DNA of 64,000 nt from Devosia sp. A16 (GCF_001402915.1 NZ_CP012945.1:310001-374000); one strand, 5' to 3'; positions 25,591 through 34,461 are shown, counted from the first letter of the stretch. A program made the numbers and translations. The notes: generated by a model not told the origin, from the sequence alone.

Positions 25591-26013
25591 ATGCTCGACC
25601 AGATCTTCGGCTCCTGGTGGCCGATGGTGTCGTCTTACCTCACGGGGCCCCTGGCGCTTGCCGGCGGCACCGTGACCCTCTTCACCATCATCCCCACGAT
25701 CGGCTTCCTGTTGCTGTTGCTGGGCCTCATCGCGGCCTTCGTCTGGCGCGAGAAGCAGGCGGTTTGGGTGGCCGGCCCGATCGTTGCCGCGGCGCTGACC
25801 CCAGTGGTCCTCGCCATCGGCAACATCCTCGGCGGCTGGTTCGTGGTGATCTTCGCGCTCGCCATCGGCGTGGTCGGCCTCCTGATCTGGATCGGCGTCA
25901 TTTCCGCCAACGCCACCCGCCGCCTGCCGGTCTGGCTGCTCGGCCTGTTCGCCGTGAGCTTAGTCGTCTACTGCACGGCGGTCAGCGTCGCGATCATCTG
26001 GGGCTTGGCCTGA
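25591..26013 (+). CDS. Small four-helix membrane protein of unknown function
   Basis: A 140-residue very hydrophobic protein. Seen: about four transmembrane segments (LALAGGTVTLFTIIPTIGFL onward, VWVAGPIVAAALTPVVLAIG, GGWFVVIFALAIGVVGLLIW, and a C-terminal LPVWLLGLFAVSLVVYCTAV), with a charged loop WREKQ and a short cytoplasmic NATRRLP. No conserved motif was recognised. It starts 36 bases after ychF without an obvious Shine-Dalgarno. Confidence 0.65.
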   Translation: MLDQIFGSWWPMVSSYLTGPLALAGGTVTLFTIIPTIGFLLLLLGLIAAFVWREKQAVWVAGPIVAAALTPVVLAIGNILGGWFVVIFALAIGVVGLLIWIGVISANATRRLPVWLLGLFAVSLVVYCTAVSVAIIWGLA

Positions 26014-26065
26014 TCCGAAGACATCTCCCCTCCCGTTCGTTGCCAGCGCTTCCCCACCCACCGGC

Positions 26066-26145
26066 TGTCATCCCTGCGAAAGCAGGGACCCAACTCGCCG
26101 CCTGCACCAGCCGATAGATGGGTCCCTGCTTTCGCAGGGATGACA
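26066..26145. repeat. Type-2 palindrome, intact
   Basis: Perfect 27-bp inverted repeat: TGTCATCCCTGCGAAAGCAG then GGACCCA at 26066-26092, complement at 26119-26145, around a 26-base centre. Each arm holds its own hairpin (CCCTGC-GAAA-GCAGGG). Related sequence is at 10698 and, split by the IS30 element, at 23196/24297. Confidence 0.85.
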
Positions 26146-26214
26146 TCCGGGGGGAGGCGGCGTCCGGCTAACTCCGATGATCGCGCCCCACCCCACCTTG
26201 CCTCCCGACCACCC

Positions 26215-26232
26215 GTTGACGTATACGTCAAC
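26215..26232. promoter_or_regulatory. Perfect 18-bp palindromic operator before the MaoC pair
   Basis: GTTGACGTATACGTCAAC, a perfect palindrome whose end is five bases before ATG 26238. ACGT-rich palindromes of this type are bound by MerR-type (LiuR-like) or TetR-type regulators of acyl-CoA catabolism in proteobacteria; the regulator is not in the window. Placement over the start region suggests repression. Confidence 0.6.
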
Positions 26233-26237
26233 CCGCT

Positions 26238-26762
26238 ATGAACGCCGTCACGGCTGACCGCCGCCATTTCGAGGATCTCGTCGTCGGCGAGACCATCAAG
26301 CTGGGCTCCACCCTCGTGACCAGGGAGATGATCCTCGCCTTTGCCCGCGAGTTCGATCCCCTGCCCTTCCATCTCGATGAAGCCGCCGCCAGGCGCTCGC
26401 TGCTGGGCGGGCTGGCGTCATCCGGCTGGCAGACCGCGGCGCTGACGCTGCGCCTGCTCGGCGATGGGTTCCTGTCGAAGATCGCCTCGGCCGGCGGGCT
26501 CGGCTTCTCCGACCTCAAATGGAAGAAGCCGGTGATGAAGGGCGATACCATCTCGGCCACCGCCAGCATCGCCGAACTGCGCCGCTCGCGGCATCACCCC
26601 CAGTGGGGCATCGTCTCGATCGATCTCGACGTCAGCAACCAGAAGGGCCAGCCGGTAATGAGCATGCGGCTCGCCAACCTGGTTGAGACGCGCCACCGCG
26701 AGGACGGCATGCAAGCGCAGCCCGAGCAGCCCTACGACATCGAACAGGGCAGTGCGACGTGA
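26238..26762 (+). CDS. MaoC-like (R)-hydratase domain protein 1
   Basis: A 174-residue single hot-dog-fold protein. Seen: LVTREMILAFAREFDPLPFHLDEAAARRSL near residue 35, with the hydratase Asp and His (DPLPFH), GGLASSGWQTAALTLRLL, and the C-terminal strand with GIVSIDLDVSNQKGQPVMSM. Such proteins hydrate enoyl-CoA substrates; two hot-dog domains usually pair. The next gene encodes the second, and its GTG overlaps this stop, so a heterodimer is likely. An 18-bp palindrome precedes the start. Confidence 0.88.
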   Translation: MNAVTADRRHFEDLVVGETIKLGSTLVTREMILAFAREFDPLPFHLDEAAARRSLLGGLASSGWQTAALTLRLLGDGFLSKIASAGGLGFSDLKWKKPVMKGDTISATASIAELRRSRHHPQWGIVSIDLDVSNQKGQPVMSMRLANLVETRHREDGMQAQPEQPYDIEQGSAT

Positions 26763-27316
26763 CCCGCTGGTTCGAGGATATCACCATCGACGAGCCCTTC
26801 CCGCTCGGCAGCCATACCTTCAGCGAAGCCGAGATTCTGGCGTTCGGCCGCGAGTACGATCCGCAATATTTCCACATCGACCCCGCTGCCGCGGCGCACA
26901 GCCATTTCGGCGGCCTCATCGCCTCGGGCTGGCACACCGTGCTGATGGGCCACCGCAAGATGGTCGACGCGCTCGACGCCGAGGAAGCGCGCCTGCGCGA
27001 TCTCGGGCAGCAGCCCGGTGTCTCCGGCCCCTCCCCCGGCGTCAACAAGATGGAGTTCAAGGCGCCGGTCCGTCCAGGTGACACCGTCACCTACACGCTG
27101 ACGGTCACCGGCAAACGTCCTTCCAACTCGATTCCCGGCTGGGGCCTGCTGTTCAACAGCCTCGATGCAGTGAACCAGCGCGGCGAGATGGTGTATCATG
27201 CCGAGCTGGTCGGCTTCTCCAAGCTGCGCGACTACCGCATGCCGCCGCATTTGCGGGTGCTTGAGGCGTTGACCAAAATCCCCGGATTGGGGAAGTTGCT
27301 GACCCAACGGAGTTGA
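26759..27316 (+). CDS. MaoC-like (R)-hydratase domain protein 2
   Basis: A 185-residue hot-dog-fold protein paralogous to its upstream neighbour. Seen: FGREYDPQYFHIDPAAAAHS with catalytic Asp/His, FGGLIASGWHTVLMGHRKMV, SPGVNKMEFKAPVRPGDTVTY and SLDAVNQRGEMVYHAEL. GTG start at 26759 overlaps the previous stop. The pair could be the two halves of an enoyl-CoA hydratase 2 working on medium- or branched-chain substrates; substrate is inference. Confidence 0.88.
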   Translation: MTRWFEDITIDEPFPLGSHTFSEAEILAFGREYDPQYFHIDPAAAAHSHFGGLIASGWHTVLMGHRKMVDALDAEEARLRDLGQQPGVSGPSPGVNKMEFKAPVRPGDTVTYTLTVTGKRPSNSIPGWGLLFNSLDAVNQRGEMVYHAELVGFSKLRDYRMPPHLRVLEALTKIPGLGKLLTQRS

Positions 27317-27324
27317 GTCACGCC

Positions 27325-27687
27325 ATGCGCCTTGCCCTTGCTTTTGCCGCCCTGCTGCTGGCCGCCGCGCCGGCGTCGGCACAGTCGCTCACCGGCGTCG
27401 GCGTCGAGGGTAACTGGGGCTGCCGCGCCAATATCGACGGCACCCGCGCGGGCCTGCTCACCATCTATGCCGGCTCTTACGGCTATGCTTCGGCCAATTT
27501 CGGCAGCGCTGCCTCCGGCAGCGGCAACGCCGAGATGGCCTCGAACGGCGTCACCTTCCTCGACGGCAATCTCGTCACCGGCGCCGGCATCACCAGCGCC
27601 ATCCTCGGCTTCGACGATGCCGGCCGCGACGTGCTGCAGCTCTACACGGCGGACAAGAACGTCCTCACCTGCACCCCACGTGGGTGA
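27325..27687 (+). CDS. Small exported protein of unknown function
   Basis: A 120-residue protein with a clear signal peptide (MRLALAFAALLLAAAPASAQ, cleavage after AQ or ASA). The mature part, from GVEGNWGCRANIDGTRAGLL to KNVLTCTPRG, is Gly/Ser/Ala-rich and beta-like with two cysteines, one near each end, which could form a disulfide. ATG 27325 is preferred; a TTG at 27313 is too close to the CGGAG. It follows the MaoC pair by eight bases. Confidence 0.75.
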   Translation: MRLALAFAALLLAAAPASAQSLTGVGVEGNWGCRANIDGTRAGLLTIYAGSYGYASANFGSAASGSGNAEMASNGVTFLDGNLVTGAGITSAILGFDDAGRDVLQLYTADKNVLTCTPRG

Positions 27688-27703
27688 GCACCGGCCTCTC
27701 CGT

Positions 27704-27837
27704 GATCCTCCCCCGCGTGGCGGGGGAGGGGGACCGCCGAAGGCGGTGGAGGGGGCGGCAAGAGTCGTCGGTTAGTTTTGGCTCCCCCCTCCACCAGCTT
27801 CGCTGGTTCCCCTCCCCCGCCACGCGGGGGAGGATCA
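27704..27837. repeat. Dispersed palindromic element, nearly empty arm pair
   Basis: Left arm CCTCCCCCGCGTGGCGGGGG with GGACCGCCGAAGGCGGTGG; right arm CCCCCCTCCACCAGCTTCGC with CTCCCCCGCCACGCGGGGG. The arms match except for the small hairpin loops, and only about 25 bases lie between them. Structurally the same as the pair that encloses the DUF559 gene at 62.9-63.4 kb. The rest of 27688-28163 holds no gene that could be supported. Confidence 0.8.
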
Positions 27838-28163
27838 AGAGAGACCGGCGCCCCCGTCTTGACCTCCCGATCCAACACCGCTAAACAACGCGCCTTCCCG
27901 AGGAGTATCGCCCGAAATGATCTGAGCACTGTTGCGGACGCCCGAGACATCGCCTTCCTCGCTTCGCGAGCGGCTGCTGATGTGCGGATGCCGGCCCCAG
28001 CAATGCTCCAGATGACGGGCTGATTCTGTCCGGCGCCCTGGGCGTCCAATCTCTCCCTGCACTTCATCGCCAACCGCGGCAACGCCGAAGCATTGCTTCG
28101 CGCCTTGCCGGCACTTGAGTTCGCACGCGCGTTGTTACGTCGCGGCGAGCAAGGAGATCGCTT

Positions 28164-28334
28164 ATGCCAAAATTCATCACCTACCAGCGCCCTGCCCCGG
28201 TCAACAAGCAGAGTTGGGGTGGCCGCCAGAGCAGCAACGCCTATCCGCCGATCCGCCGGCCTGCCGCACATCCGGCGCCCGGACTGCAGAAGCTGCCCCC
28301 GCCGCAGCTGCCCGGCCCGCCCAGATCGCAATAG
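28164..28334 (+). CDS. Small Pro/Gln-rich protein (56 aa)
   Basis: ATG 28164 follows AAGGAG with a seven-base spacer, the best Shine-Dalgarno in the area. The product starts MPKFITYQRPAPVNKQSWGG and ends in a Pro-rich tail (KLPPPQLPGPPRSQ); it is basic, with no membrane segment. A very stable hairpin (28338-28370) follows the stop by four bases. The gene is short and unlike any characterised family, but start signal plus terminator argue it is real. Confidence 0.65.
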   Translation: MPKFITYQRPAPVNKQSWGGRQSSNAYPPIRRPAAHPAPGLQKLPPPQLPGPPRSQ

Positions 28335-28337
28335 GCA

Positions 28338-28370
28338 ATGGGCGCCCCGTACCTGGTACGGGGCGCCCAT
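28338..28370. terminator. Strong hairpin between the 56-aa gene and apt
   Basis: Perfect stem ATGGGCGCCCCGTACC (28338-28353) against GGTACGGGGCGCCCAT (28355-28370), effectively 14 bp with a five-base loop. There is no T run on either strand. It lies between convergent genes and can serve both. Confidence 0.65.
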
Positions 28371-28401
28371 CAATATGAAGGGGAAGGCCGAGCCGATCGG
28401 C

Positions 28402-28932
28402 TCAGTGCCCTTCGAACGGGATCAGCGCCTCGACCTTGACGCCGGTCGCTCGCAGCTTGTCGGCGCCGCCCAGGTCGAACAGGTCGATGACGAAGCCGGA
28501 ATGCGACACCTCGGCTCCGGTGCGACGCAGCAGCGAGACCGCCGCCACTGCCGTCCCGCCGGTTGCGATCAGGTCGTCGACCAACAGCACCTTGTCGCCC
28601 GCGCCGATCACGTCGGCATGGATCTCGATGGTGTCGACGCCATACTCGAGCGCGTAGTTCTGCCCGATCGTCTCGCCGGGGAGCTTGCCCTTCTTGCGCA
28701 CCGGGATGAACCCGACGCCCAGCGCGATGGCGACCCCCGCCCCGAAGATGAAGCCACGCGCTTCGATCCCCGCGACATGGGTGATGCCGATGCCACGATG
28801 CAGCTCCGCCAGCCGGTCGACGCTCTCGCGGAACCCTGCGGGATTCTCGATCAGCGTGGTGATGTCGCGAAACAGGATACCCTTCTTGGGATAATCGGGG
28901 ATCGAGCGGACGAGCGATTTCAGATCGAGCAT
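28402..28932 (-). CDS. apt: Adenine phosphoribosyltransferase
   Basis: Salvages adenine to AMP with PRPP. Seen: 176 residues; PDYPKKGILFRDITTLIENP near residue 12, GIEARGFIFGAGVA, FIPVRKKGKLPGET, and the PRPP-binding VLLVDDLIATGGTAVAAVSLL near residue 120. The next gene on the same strand (66-aa protein) ends 97 bases upstream, separated by a region with repeats of GCGAATAGCGAGTAG. Confidence 0.95.
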   Translation of the reverse strand: MLDLKSLVRSIPDYPKKGILFRDITTLIENPAGFRESVDRLAELHRGIGITHVAGIEARGFIFGAGVAIALGVGFIPVRKKGKLPGETIGQNYALEYGVDTIEIHADVIGAGDKVLLVDDLIATGGTAVAAVSLLRRTGAEVSHSGFVIDLFDLGGADKLRATGVKVEALIPFEGH

Positions 28933-28934
28933 GA

Positions 28935-29028
28935 TGAGCGAATAGCGAGTAGTTGGTAGGGCGTAGCGAACCTATGTGCTTGGCCCCGTTGCCGGAAGCC
29001 CTATTCGCTACTCACCCCTGGCTATTCG
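28935..29028. repeat. Inverted GCGAATAGC repeats
   Basis: GAGCGAATAGCGAGTAG near 28936-28952 is matched in inverted orientation by CTATTCGCTACTC near 29003 and GCTATTCGCTACC near 29021. It could form alternative hairpins in the 97-bp gap between apt and the 66-aa gene. Confidence 0.5.
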
Positions 29029-29229
29029 CTACCTCTTCGTCGCGTCGACGATCTTGCGCGCCAGCTGGCCGGCCCTGAAGGCGGTGTTGAGCGTGGCGTC
29101 CTTGGCGGCGGCCTTCACCTTGGGCGTCAGCAATAGCGGTGCCGCGGCAATGCCGGCACGCACCACTGGGTGGGCGATCACTGTCCGAGCCAGGGCGGCG
29201 GCCGTGAGGGCTCCGCGAATGATCGACAT
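29029..29229 (-). CDS. Small Ala-rich membrane-associated protein (66 aa)
   Basis: MSIIRGALTAAALARTVIAH then PVVRAGIAAAPLLLTPKVKA, a hydrophobic or amphipathic N-terminal half followed by a basic tail ending KIVDATKR. GGAGG six bases before the ATG at 29229 supports the start. No family recognised. It lies between petC and apt on the same strand, after the petC terminator, so it is probably transcribed alone or with apt. Confidence 0.65.
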   Translation of the reverse strand: MSIIRGALTAAALARTVIAHPVVRAGIAAAPLLLTPKVKAAAKDATLNTAFRAGQLARKIVDATKR

Positions 29230-29313
29230 GTGGGCCTCCGGATGTTCTTGGCCAGCAACTGCTTCGCCGGACTATCGGCGATGCCGCGACGGATCGCAAG
29301 GCCGCGGCAACGA

Positions 29314-29337
29314 CAAAGGGCCCCGCAGGGCCCTTTG
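29314..29337 (-). terminator. Terminator hairpin after petC
   Basis: Perfect 10-bp stem CAAAGGGCCC-CGCA-GGGCCCTTTG 23 bases after the petC stop. On the minus strand it is followed by TCGTTG, a weak T tract. Confidence 0.7.
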
Positions 29338-29359
29338 CACATTCACGAATGCGCGTCCT

Positions 29360-30211
29360 TTAGTGCTCGACGCGCGACCACAGCTTGCGCTTGACCAGGT
29401 ACAGCAGCCCGGCGAACAGCACGAGGAACGCGATCACCTGGAAACCGGCTTCCTTGCGCGCCACGAGGTGGGGCTCGGCCATCCACATCATGAACGAGGC
29501 GACGTCACGCGAATACTGGTCGACGGTCAGCGGCACGCTGCCGCTCTCGCCTTCCTCGTAGGTGATGGCGCCGTCGCTGAGCGGCGGGGCCATGCCGATG
29601 GCGTGGCCGGGGAAGTAGGTGTTGTAGTGCTTGCCTTCCGGCACCTCGACGCCTTCCGGCGGCGGATCGACATAGCCGTTCAGCAGCGCGTGGATATAGT
29701 CCGGGCCACCTTCCGAGTAGGCGGTGAAGTAGTTGAGGATCCACCACGGGAACGGCTGCGTAGTGCCGCGGGCCTTGGCCAGCACCGAGAAGTCCGGGGG
29801 CAGCGCGCCGCCATTGGCGTCACGGGCTTCCTGCTCGTTGGCGAAGGGCGAGGGCCAGCGGTCGGCCGCGATGCCCGGGCGCTTGCCGCCCTCGGCCTCG
29901 GGGTCGTTGATTTCGTACTCGGCGGCGAGCGCCTTGACCTGCCCCTCGGTGAACTCGGGACCGCCCGGCTCGGAGAGGTTGCGGAACGCCATCAGGCGGG
30001 CCGAGTGACAGCTCGAGCAGACTTCCTTGAACACCTGGAAGCCGCGCTGCAGCTGGTTGCGGTCATAGGTGCCGAAGGGGCCGGCAAAGCTCCAGGCTTC
30101 CTTCTTGATCTCCGGCGTGGCGTGACCGCCCCCCTCCTGCGCCGCGGCCGGAGCCGCAACGAAGAGGATGCTCACCAGCAGGGCGCCGATAATGCTTTTG
30201 GTCTTGATCAT
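29360..30211 (-). CDS. petC: Cytochrome c1 of the bc1 complex
   Basis: Heme-c subunit of ubiquinol:cytochrome c oxidoreductase, passing electrons from the Rieske centre to soluble cytochrome c on the periplasmic side. Seen: 283 residues; signal peptide (AAPAAAQ, cleavage near 24), heme site CSSCH at residues 65-69, the axial Met in YFPGHAIGMAPPL, and one C-terminal anchor (VIAFLVLFAGLLYLVKRKLW). Unlike the fused fbcH of some rhizobia and Bradyrhizobium, petC is separate from petB here. 17 bases separate it from petB. Confidence 0.96.
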   Translation of the reverse strand: MIKTKSIIGALLVSILFVAAPAAAQEGGGHATPEIKKEAWSFAGPFGTYDRNQLQRGFQVFKEVCSSCHSARLMAFRNLSEPGGPEFTEGQVKALAAEYEINDPEAEGGKRPGIAADRWPSPFANEQEARDANGGALPPDFSVLAKARGTTQPFPWWILNYFTAYSEGGPDYIHALLNGYVDPPPEGVEVPEGKHYNTYFPGHAIGMAPPLSDGAITYEEGESGSVPLTVDQYSRDVASFMMWMAEPHLVARKEAGFQVIAFLVLFAGLLYLVKRKLWSRVEH

Positions 30212-30228
30212 TGGCGTTGGGCCCCGGG

Positions 30229-31518
30229 TCAGTGCGACGTCGACGCTGCGGCAGGCTGAGCGGCCGCCGGCGCCTTGTGCTTGGCCAGCACGGATTCAGT
30301 GATCGACGTCGGCAGCGGCCGCGGCGTCTCAAAGCGTCCGAGCAGCGGAAGCACGACGATGAAGTAGATGAAGTAGTAGGCGGTGGCGATCTTGGAGAGC
30401 AGCACGTAGATGCCCTCGGCCGGCGCCGAACCGAGCCAGGTCAGGAACACGAAGTTCGCCACGAACAGCCAGTAGAACCACTTGAACACCGGGCGGAAGG
30501 TGCCCGAGCGGACCTTGGACGTGTCGAGCCACGGCACGAAGAACAGCACCAGGATCGCGCCGGCGAAGAAGATCACGCCGCCCAGCTTCGAATCGATGAA
30601 CAGGATGTTGAAGTCGATGGCGCGCAGGATCGCGTAGAACGGCAGGAAGTACCATTCGGGCACGATATGGGCCGGCGTCACCTGGCTGTTCGCCATGATG
30701 TAGTTGTCGGGGTGGCCCAGGATATCGGGCGCAAAGAACACGAACCAGGCGAACGGGATGCAGAACACGATGACCGCGAACAGGTCCTTCATCGTGTAGT
30801 AGGGATGGAACGGCACCGTCTCGCGGCTCGACTTCACTTCGACGCCGATCGGGTTGTTGTTGCCCGGCACGTGCAGCGCCCAGATATGGAGCGCCACCAC
30901 CGCCGCGATGATGAACGGCAGCAGGTAGTGCAGCGAGAAGAAGCGGTTGAGCGTAGCGTTGTCGACGGCGAAGCCGCCGCGCAGCAGCTCGAGGATCGGG
31001 GTGCCGAGCACCGGGATGGCGCCCAGGATGTTGGTGATCACGGTGGCGGCCCAGAAGCTCATCTGGCCCCACGGCAGCACGTAGCCCATGAAGGCGGTGG
31101 TCACCATCAGCACGAACAGCAGCACGCCCAGGATCCACAGGATCTCGCGCGGCGCCTTGTACGAGCCGAAATAGAGGCCGCGGAACATGTGGATATAGAC
31201 CGCCGCGAAGAACATCGAGGCGCCCGTGGCATGCACGGCCTGGATGATGCGGCCGCCGTTCACGTCGCGGCGGATATGCTCCACCGAGTCGAAGGCGAGG
31301 CTCACATGCGGGGTATAGTGCATGGCGAGGATGATGCCGGTGACGATCTGCACACCGAGCATGAAGGCGAGGATGGCGCCGAAGGTCCACCAGTAGTTGA
31401 GGTTCTTCGGCGTGGGGTAGTCCATCAGGTGTTCTTTGGACCACCGGATGATCGGCAGGCGATCGTCGATCCACTTCTCGACGACGTTACCGGGGACGTA
31501 GCTGGATTCGTGAGCCAT
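30229..31518 (-). CDS. petB: Cytochrome b of the bc1 complex
   Basis: Eight-helix membrane subunit carrying both b hemes and the Qo/Qi quinone sites. Seen: 429 residues; [34 protein letters not shown], the Qo-site PEWY motif in [16 protein letters not shown], and paired His ligands in helices B and D. A C-terminal Ala/Pro-rich tail ([17 protein letters not shown]) is a bacterial extension. It lies 14 bases after petA in the fbc operon. Confidence 0.96.
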   Translation of the reverse strand: MAHESSYVPGNVVEKWIDDRLPIIRWSKEHLMDYPTPKNLNYWWTFGAILAFMLGVQIVTGIILAMHYTPHVSLAFDSVEHIRRDVNGGRIIQAVHATGASMFFAAVYIHMFRGLYFGSYKAPREILWILGVLLFVLMVTTAFMGYVLPWGQMSFWAATVITNILGAIPVLGTPILELLRGGFAVDNATLNRFFSLHYLLPFIIAAVVALHIWALHVPGNNNPIGVEVKSSRETVPFHPYYTMKDLFAVIVFCIPFAWFVFFAPDILGHPDNYIMANSQVTPAHIVPEWYFLPFYAILRAIDFNILFIDSKLGGVIFFAGAILVLFFVPWLDTSKVRSGTFRPVFKWFYWLFVANFVFLTWLGSAPAEGIYVLLSKIATAYYFIYFIVVLPLLGRFETPRPLPTSITESVLAKHKAPAAAQPAAASTSH

Positions 31519-31532
31519 TCTGACGCGTCCCC

Positions 31533-32075
31533 TTAACCGATCTTCACGAGCGTGTCGGAAATGAATTCATAGGGCGGCAGCACCAGGTTGGTCGGCGCAG
31601 GGCCCTTGCGGATACGGCCGGCAGTGTCGAACTGCGAGCCGTGGCAGGGGCAGGCCCAGCCATGATAGTCGCCGGAATTGCCGACCGGAATGCAGCCCAG
31701 ATGGGTGCAGTTGGCGATCATGATCAGCCACTGCTCGTGGCCCGGCTTGGTGCGCTGTTCGTCGGTGGCCGGATCCTTGAGGTCCGACATCGGCACCGCC
31801 TTGGCCTCGGCGATCTCTTCGGCGGTGCGGTGACGCACGAATACCGGCAGGCCGCGCCACTTGATGGTGACCGACTCGCCTTCCTGGATGTTCGACAGAT
31901 CGAACTCGATGCTGGCCAGCGCCAGCACGGACGCATCGGGATTGAGCTGGTTGATCAGCGGCCAGGCCACCCCGGCAACGCCCACCGCGCCCACGGCCCC
32001 TGCCGCGATGTAGAGGAAATCGCGCCGACCCGGTTTAGGGGCGTCCTGATGTGCCAGATTGGATTGCGTCGCCAA
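31533..32075 (-). CDS. petA: Rieske iron-sulfur subunit of the bc1 complex
   Basis: The [2Fe-2S] subunit that takes the first electron from ubiquinol. Seen: 180 residues; a twin-arginine motif RRDFL at 17-21 followed by the anchor [19 protein letters not shown], and the cluster motifs CTHLGC (123-128) and CPCHGS (142-147), with two Cys and two His ligands plus the disulfide pair. First gene of petABC; the 215-bp gap upstream is shared with the divergent trmL-hemF pair. Confidence 0.96.
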   Translation of the reverse strand: MATQSNLAHQDAPKPGRRDFLYIAAGAVGAVGVAGVAWPLINQLNPDASVLALASIEFDLSNIQEGESVTIKWRGLPVFVRHRTAEEIAEAKAVPMSDLKDPATDEQRTKPGHEQWLIMIANCTHLGCIPVGNSGDYHGWACPCHGSQFDTAGRIRKGPAPTNLVLPPYEFISDTLVKIG

Positions 32076-32224
32076 GGTAAGCTTCCGTCTGTTGTGTCTT
32101 GATCAGCGCCTCGGTGCCCGTTGGCATGCGGCCACATAGCCAAAGCCAACCCCCGCCCTCAACAGCGCGTGATTTGGGCGTTCTTTTGACACTATGAATG
32201 GGGCTTGTCCAGCCGGAGTCAGGG

Positions 32225-32252
32225 TGACTTTCCCCCGATGCGACACTATAGC
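32225..32252 (+). promoter_or_regulatory. Possible sigma-70 promoter of trmL-hemF
   Basis: TGACTT (32225-32230), a 16-base spacer and TATAGC (32247-32252), 39 bases before the trmL start. A separate TTGACA at 32186-32191 has no matching -10. The match is modest. Confidence 0.35.
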
Positions 32253-32290
32253 AACCGCCTAAAACCTAACCGTCTTGCTCAAGAATTCTG

Positions 32291-32758
32291 ATGATCGATC
32301 TGGCCCTCTACCAACCCGACATCGCGCAGAACACCGGCACCCTGCTCCGCCTCGGCGCCTGCCTCGGCGTCATGGTGCACATCATCCACCCCACCGGGTT
32401 TCAGTTCTCGCCTCGCTCGATCCGCCGCGGCGCCCTCGACTACCTCGAACACGCCCGCTTCACCGAGCACGACAGCTACGCCCATTTCGACAGCTGGCGT
32501 CGCGCCGAAGGCCGTCGGCTGGCGCTGCTCACCACCAGGGCCAGCACCTCGGCCTATGCCGTGAACTTTCAGCCCGACGACATCCTGCTGCTCGGCCGCG
32601 AGTCGGCCGGCGTGCCCGACGCCGTGGCCGCCGATGCCGACGTCAGCATCCGCATTCCCATGCGACAAGATATGCGCTCGCTCAACGTGGCCGTGGCCGG
32701 CAGCCTCGTGCTAGGGGAAGCGCTGCGACAGACCAACGGTTTTGCAGCTCTCTCATGA
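32291..32758 (+). CDS. trmL: tRNA (cytidine(34)-2'-O)-methyltransferase
   Basis: SPOUT-fold enzyme methylating the ribose of the wobble base of tRNA-Leu. Seen: 155 residues; [21 protein letters not shown] at the N-terminus, [12 protein letters not shown] near 98, and the knot [28 protein letters not shown], where TrmL has the SAM-binding loop. It overlaps hemF by 4 bases. Confidence 0.94.
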   Translation: MIDLALYQPDIAQNTGTLLRLGACLGVMVHIIHPTGFQFSPRSIRRGALDYLEHARFTEHDSYAHFDSWRRAEGRRLALLTTRASTSAYAVNFQPDDILLLGRESAGVPDAVAADADVSIRIPMRQDMRSLNVAVAGSLVLGEALRQTNGFAALS

Positions 32759-33624
32759 CTTTGCCCGCCGATATTGAATCAAAAAAGCAACGCGCCGCAG
32801 CCTGGTTCCGCCAGTTCCGGGACCAGCTCTGCCGCAGTCTCGAGGCTGTCGAGGCCGAGGTCACCGGCCCCCATGCCGATCGCCCGGCCGGCAGGTTCGA
32901 GATCGAGCCCTGGAGCCGCGAGGCCGGCGGCGGCGGCGAAATGGGCCTGCTGCACGGCCGGGTGTTCGAGAAGGCCGGGGTCCACATTTCCACCGTCCAC
33001 GGCCACTTCTCCGAGGAGTTCGCCCGCCAGATGCCGCATACCGAGGCAGGCGCCGAGTTCTGGAGCGCCGGCGTCTCGGTGATCATCCACCCCTGGAACC
33101 CGCATGTTCCCGCCGCCCACATGAACACCCGGATGATCGTCACCGGCAAATGGTGGTTCGGCGGCGGCGGCGACCTCACTCCGGTGCTGGATCGCCGGCG
33201 CACCCAGGACGATCCCGACAGCATCGACTTCCATGCGGCCTACCGAGCCGCCTGCGAAGCGCACGGCGTCGATTACGCCGCCTACAGGAAATGGTGTGAC
33301 GAGTACTTCTATCTGCCGCACCGCAAGGAGCCGCGCGGTATCGGCGGCATCTTCTACGATAACCACAATTCCGGGAACTGGGACGCCGACTTCGCCTTCA
33401 CCCAGGATGTCGGCCGCGCCTTCGACCGAATCTACCCTGCCCTGGTCCGTCGCAATTTCGAGACACCCTGGACCGAGGCCGATCGCCACGAACAGCTGGT
33501 GCGCCGCGGCCGCTACGTCGAATTCAACCTGCTTTACGACCGCGGCACCACCTTCGGGTTGAAGACCGGCGGCAATGTCAGCTCGATCCTGTCGTCGATG
33601 CCCCCCGAGGTGCGCTGGCCGTAG
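32755..33624 (+). CDS. hemF: Oxygen-dependent coproporphyrinogen III oxidase
   Basis: Converts coproporphyrinogen III to protoporphyrinogen IX using O2. Seen: 289 residues, the family size; [60 protein letters not shown] with the signature, [20 protein letters not shown] and [22 protein letters not shown] 32755 overlaps the trmL stop. Placement opposite petABC, whose subunits need heme, is consistent with aerobic respiration. Confidence 0.96.
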   Translation: MTLPADIESKKQRAAAWFRQFRDQLCRSLEAVEAEVTGPHADRPAGRFEIEPWSREAGGGGEMGLLHGRVFEKAGVHISTVHGHFSEEFARQMPHTEAGAEFWSAGVSVIIHPWNPHVPAAHMNTRMIVTGKWWFGGGGDLTPVLDRRRTQDDPDSIDFHAAYRAACEAHGVDYAAYRKWCDEYFYLPHRKEPRGIGGIFYDNHNSGNWDADFAFTQDVGRAFDRIYPALVRRNFETPWTEADRHEQLVRRGRYVEFNLLYDRGTTFGLKTGGNVSSILSSMPPEVRWP

Positions 33625-34044
33625 AAGGGACAGCAGCCCTAAAGAGCCACCGGTGGTTGAGTGTGGGCCTTCTCCCCTTGTGGTCAGCGGACGAGGGCGA
33701 AGCCCTCGCCGCGAGGTGGCCGAAGGCCGGATGAGGGGTCCGCAATGAAGCGTAGCGCGCTCCGAGCGAAGCGAGGAGCGACTGGAGTACGCGGAGAGAA
33801 CCCCTCATCCGCCCTTCGGGCACCTTCTCCAACAAGGGGAGAAGGCACTCACAAAGCTGCCGGTGGCTTTTGCAACGGTTGCAGGCACCCCCTTACCAAC
33901 CTTGCCGAAGCTTAAGCCGCCGGAAACTACCGGGAGCGCGGGGCCGCGCCTAAATCCTGTGGGCCGGTGCAAAACCGCACCCCCGAACGGTTCCAGCCAG
34001 CGCAACGGAACCGCGCTTCAACTTCGCTGCCCGTGGAGTTCAAG
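33625..34044. repeat. 420-bp intergenic region with a long inverted-arm palindrome
   Basis: Arms at about 33668-33745 (GGCCTTCTCCCCTTGTGG, CCGAAGGCCGGATGAGGGG) and about 33801-33847 (CCCCTCATCCGCCCTTCGGG, AACAAGGGGAGAAGGC) face each other around a centre rich in GAGCGAAGCGAGGAGCG. The remaining 200 bases are the leader of the exported protein gene; no gene seen. Confidence 0.7.
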
Positions 34045-34461
34045 ATGAACAACACTCTCAAGAATGTGGCTGCCACCACCGCCGCCGCGGCAATCGTTCT
34101 CGCAGCTCTCCCCGCCTTCGCTTCGACGCCAGCCTTCTCGCTCGCCAAGCCCAATAGCGGCATGTCGGTCGACAGCTTCGACCAGCAGGTGCAGGTCTTC
34201 AACCGCCAGAACGTCGCCGACCTGCTGCATGCCCGCAGCGTATCGGTGGTGAAGTTCGACACTGCCTGGAACGATGGCGGCGACGCCGGCAAGGCCTTCG
34301 ACGCGCTCAACGCCAGCGACCAGTCGATCCACCTGTTGCGCGAAGCGCTGAAGGCTGATCCGGCCGCTATGAAGCTGCTTGCCCGCAACCACGTCGCGGT
34401 CGACCAGGTCATCGACATCGCCCCCACCGGCAATGGCTCGGTGCAGCTCTATATCTCGTGA
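34045..34461 (+). CDS. Small exported protein of unknown function
   Basis: A 138-residue protein with a signal peptide (MNNTLKNVAATTAAAAIVLA, cleavage near AFAS). The mature part has no cysteines; it includes SFDQQVQVFNRQNVADLLHA, FDALNASDQSIHLLREALKA and RNHVAVDQVIDIAPTGNGSV, suggesting an alpha/beta domain. TGGAG lies six bases before ATG 34045. No family recognised. A hairpin (34480-34515) follows. Confidence 0.75.
   Translation: MNNTLKNVAATTAAAAIVLAALPAFASTPAFSLAKPNSGMSVDSFDQQVQVFNRQNVADLLHARSVSVVKFDTAWNDGGDAGKAFDALNASDQSIHLLREALKADPAAMKLLARNHVAVDQVIDIAPTGNGSVQLYIS

Noticed and set aside
30211-31536. Long plus-strand frame opposite petB
   Set aside because: Arg/His/Glu-rich product without family features, exactly antisense to cytochrome b.
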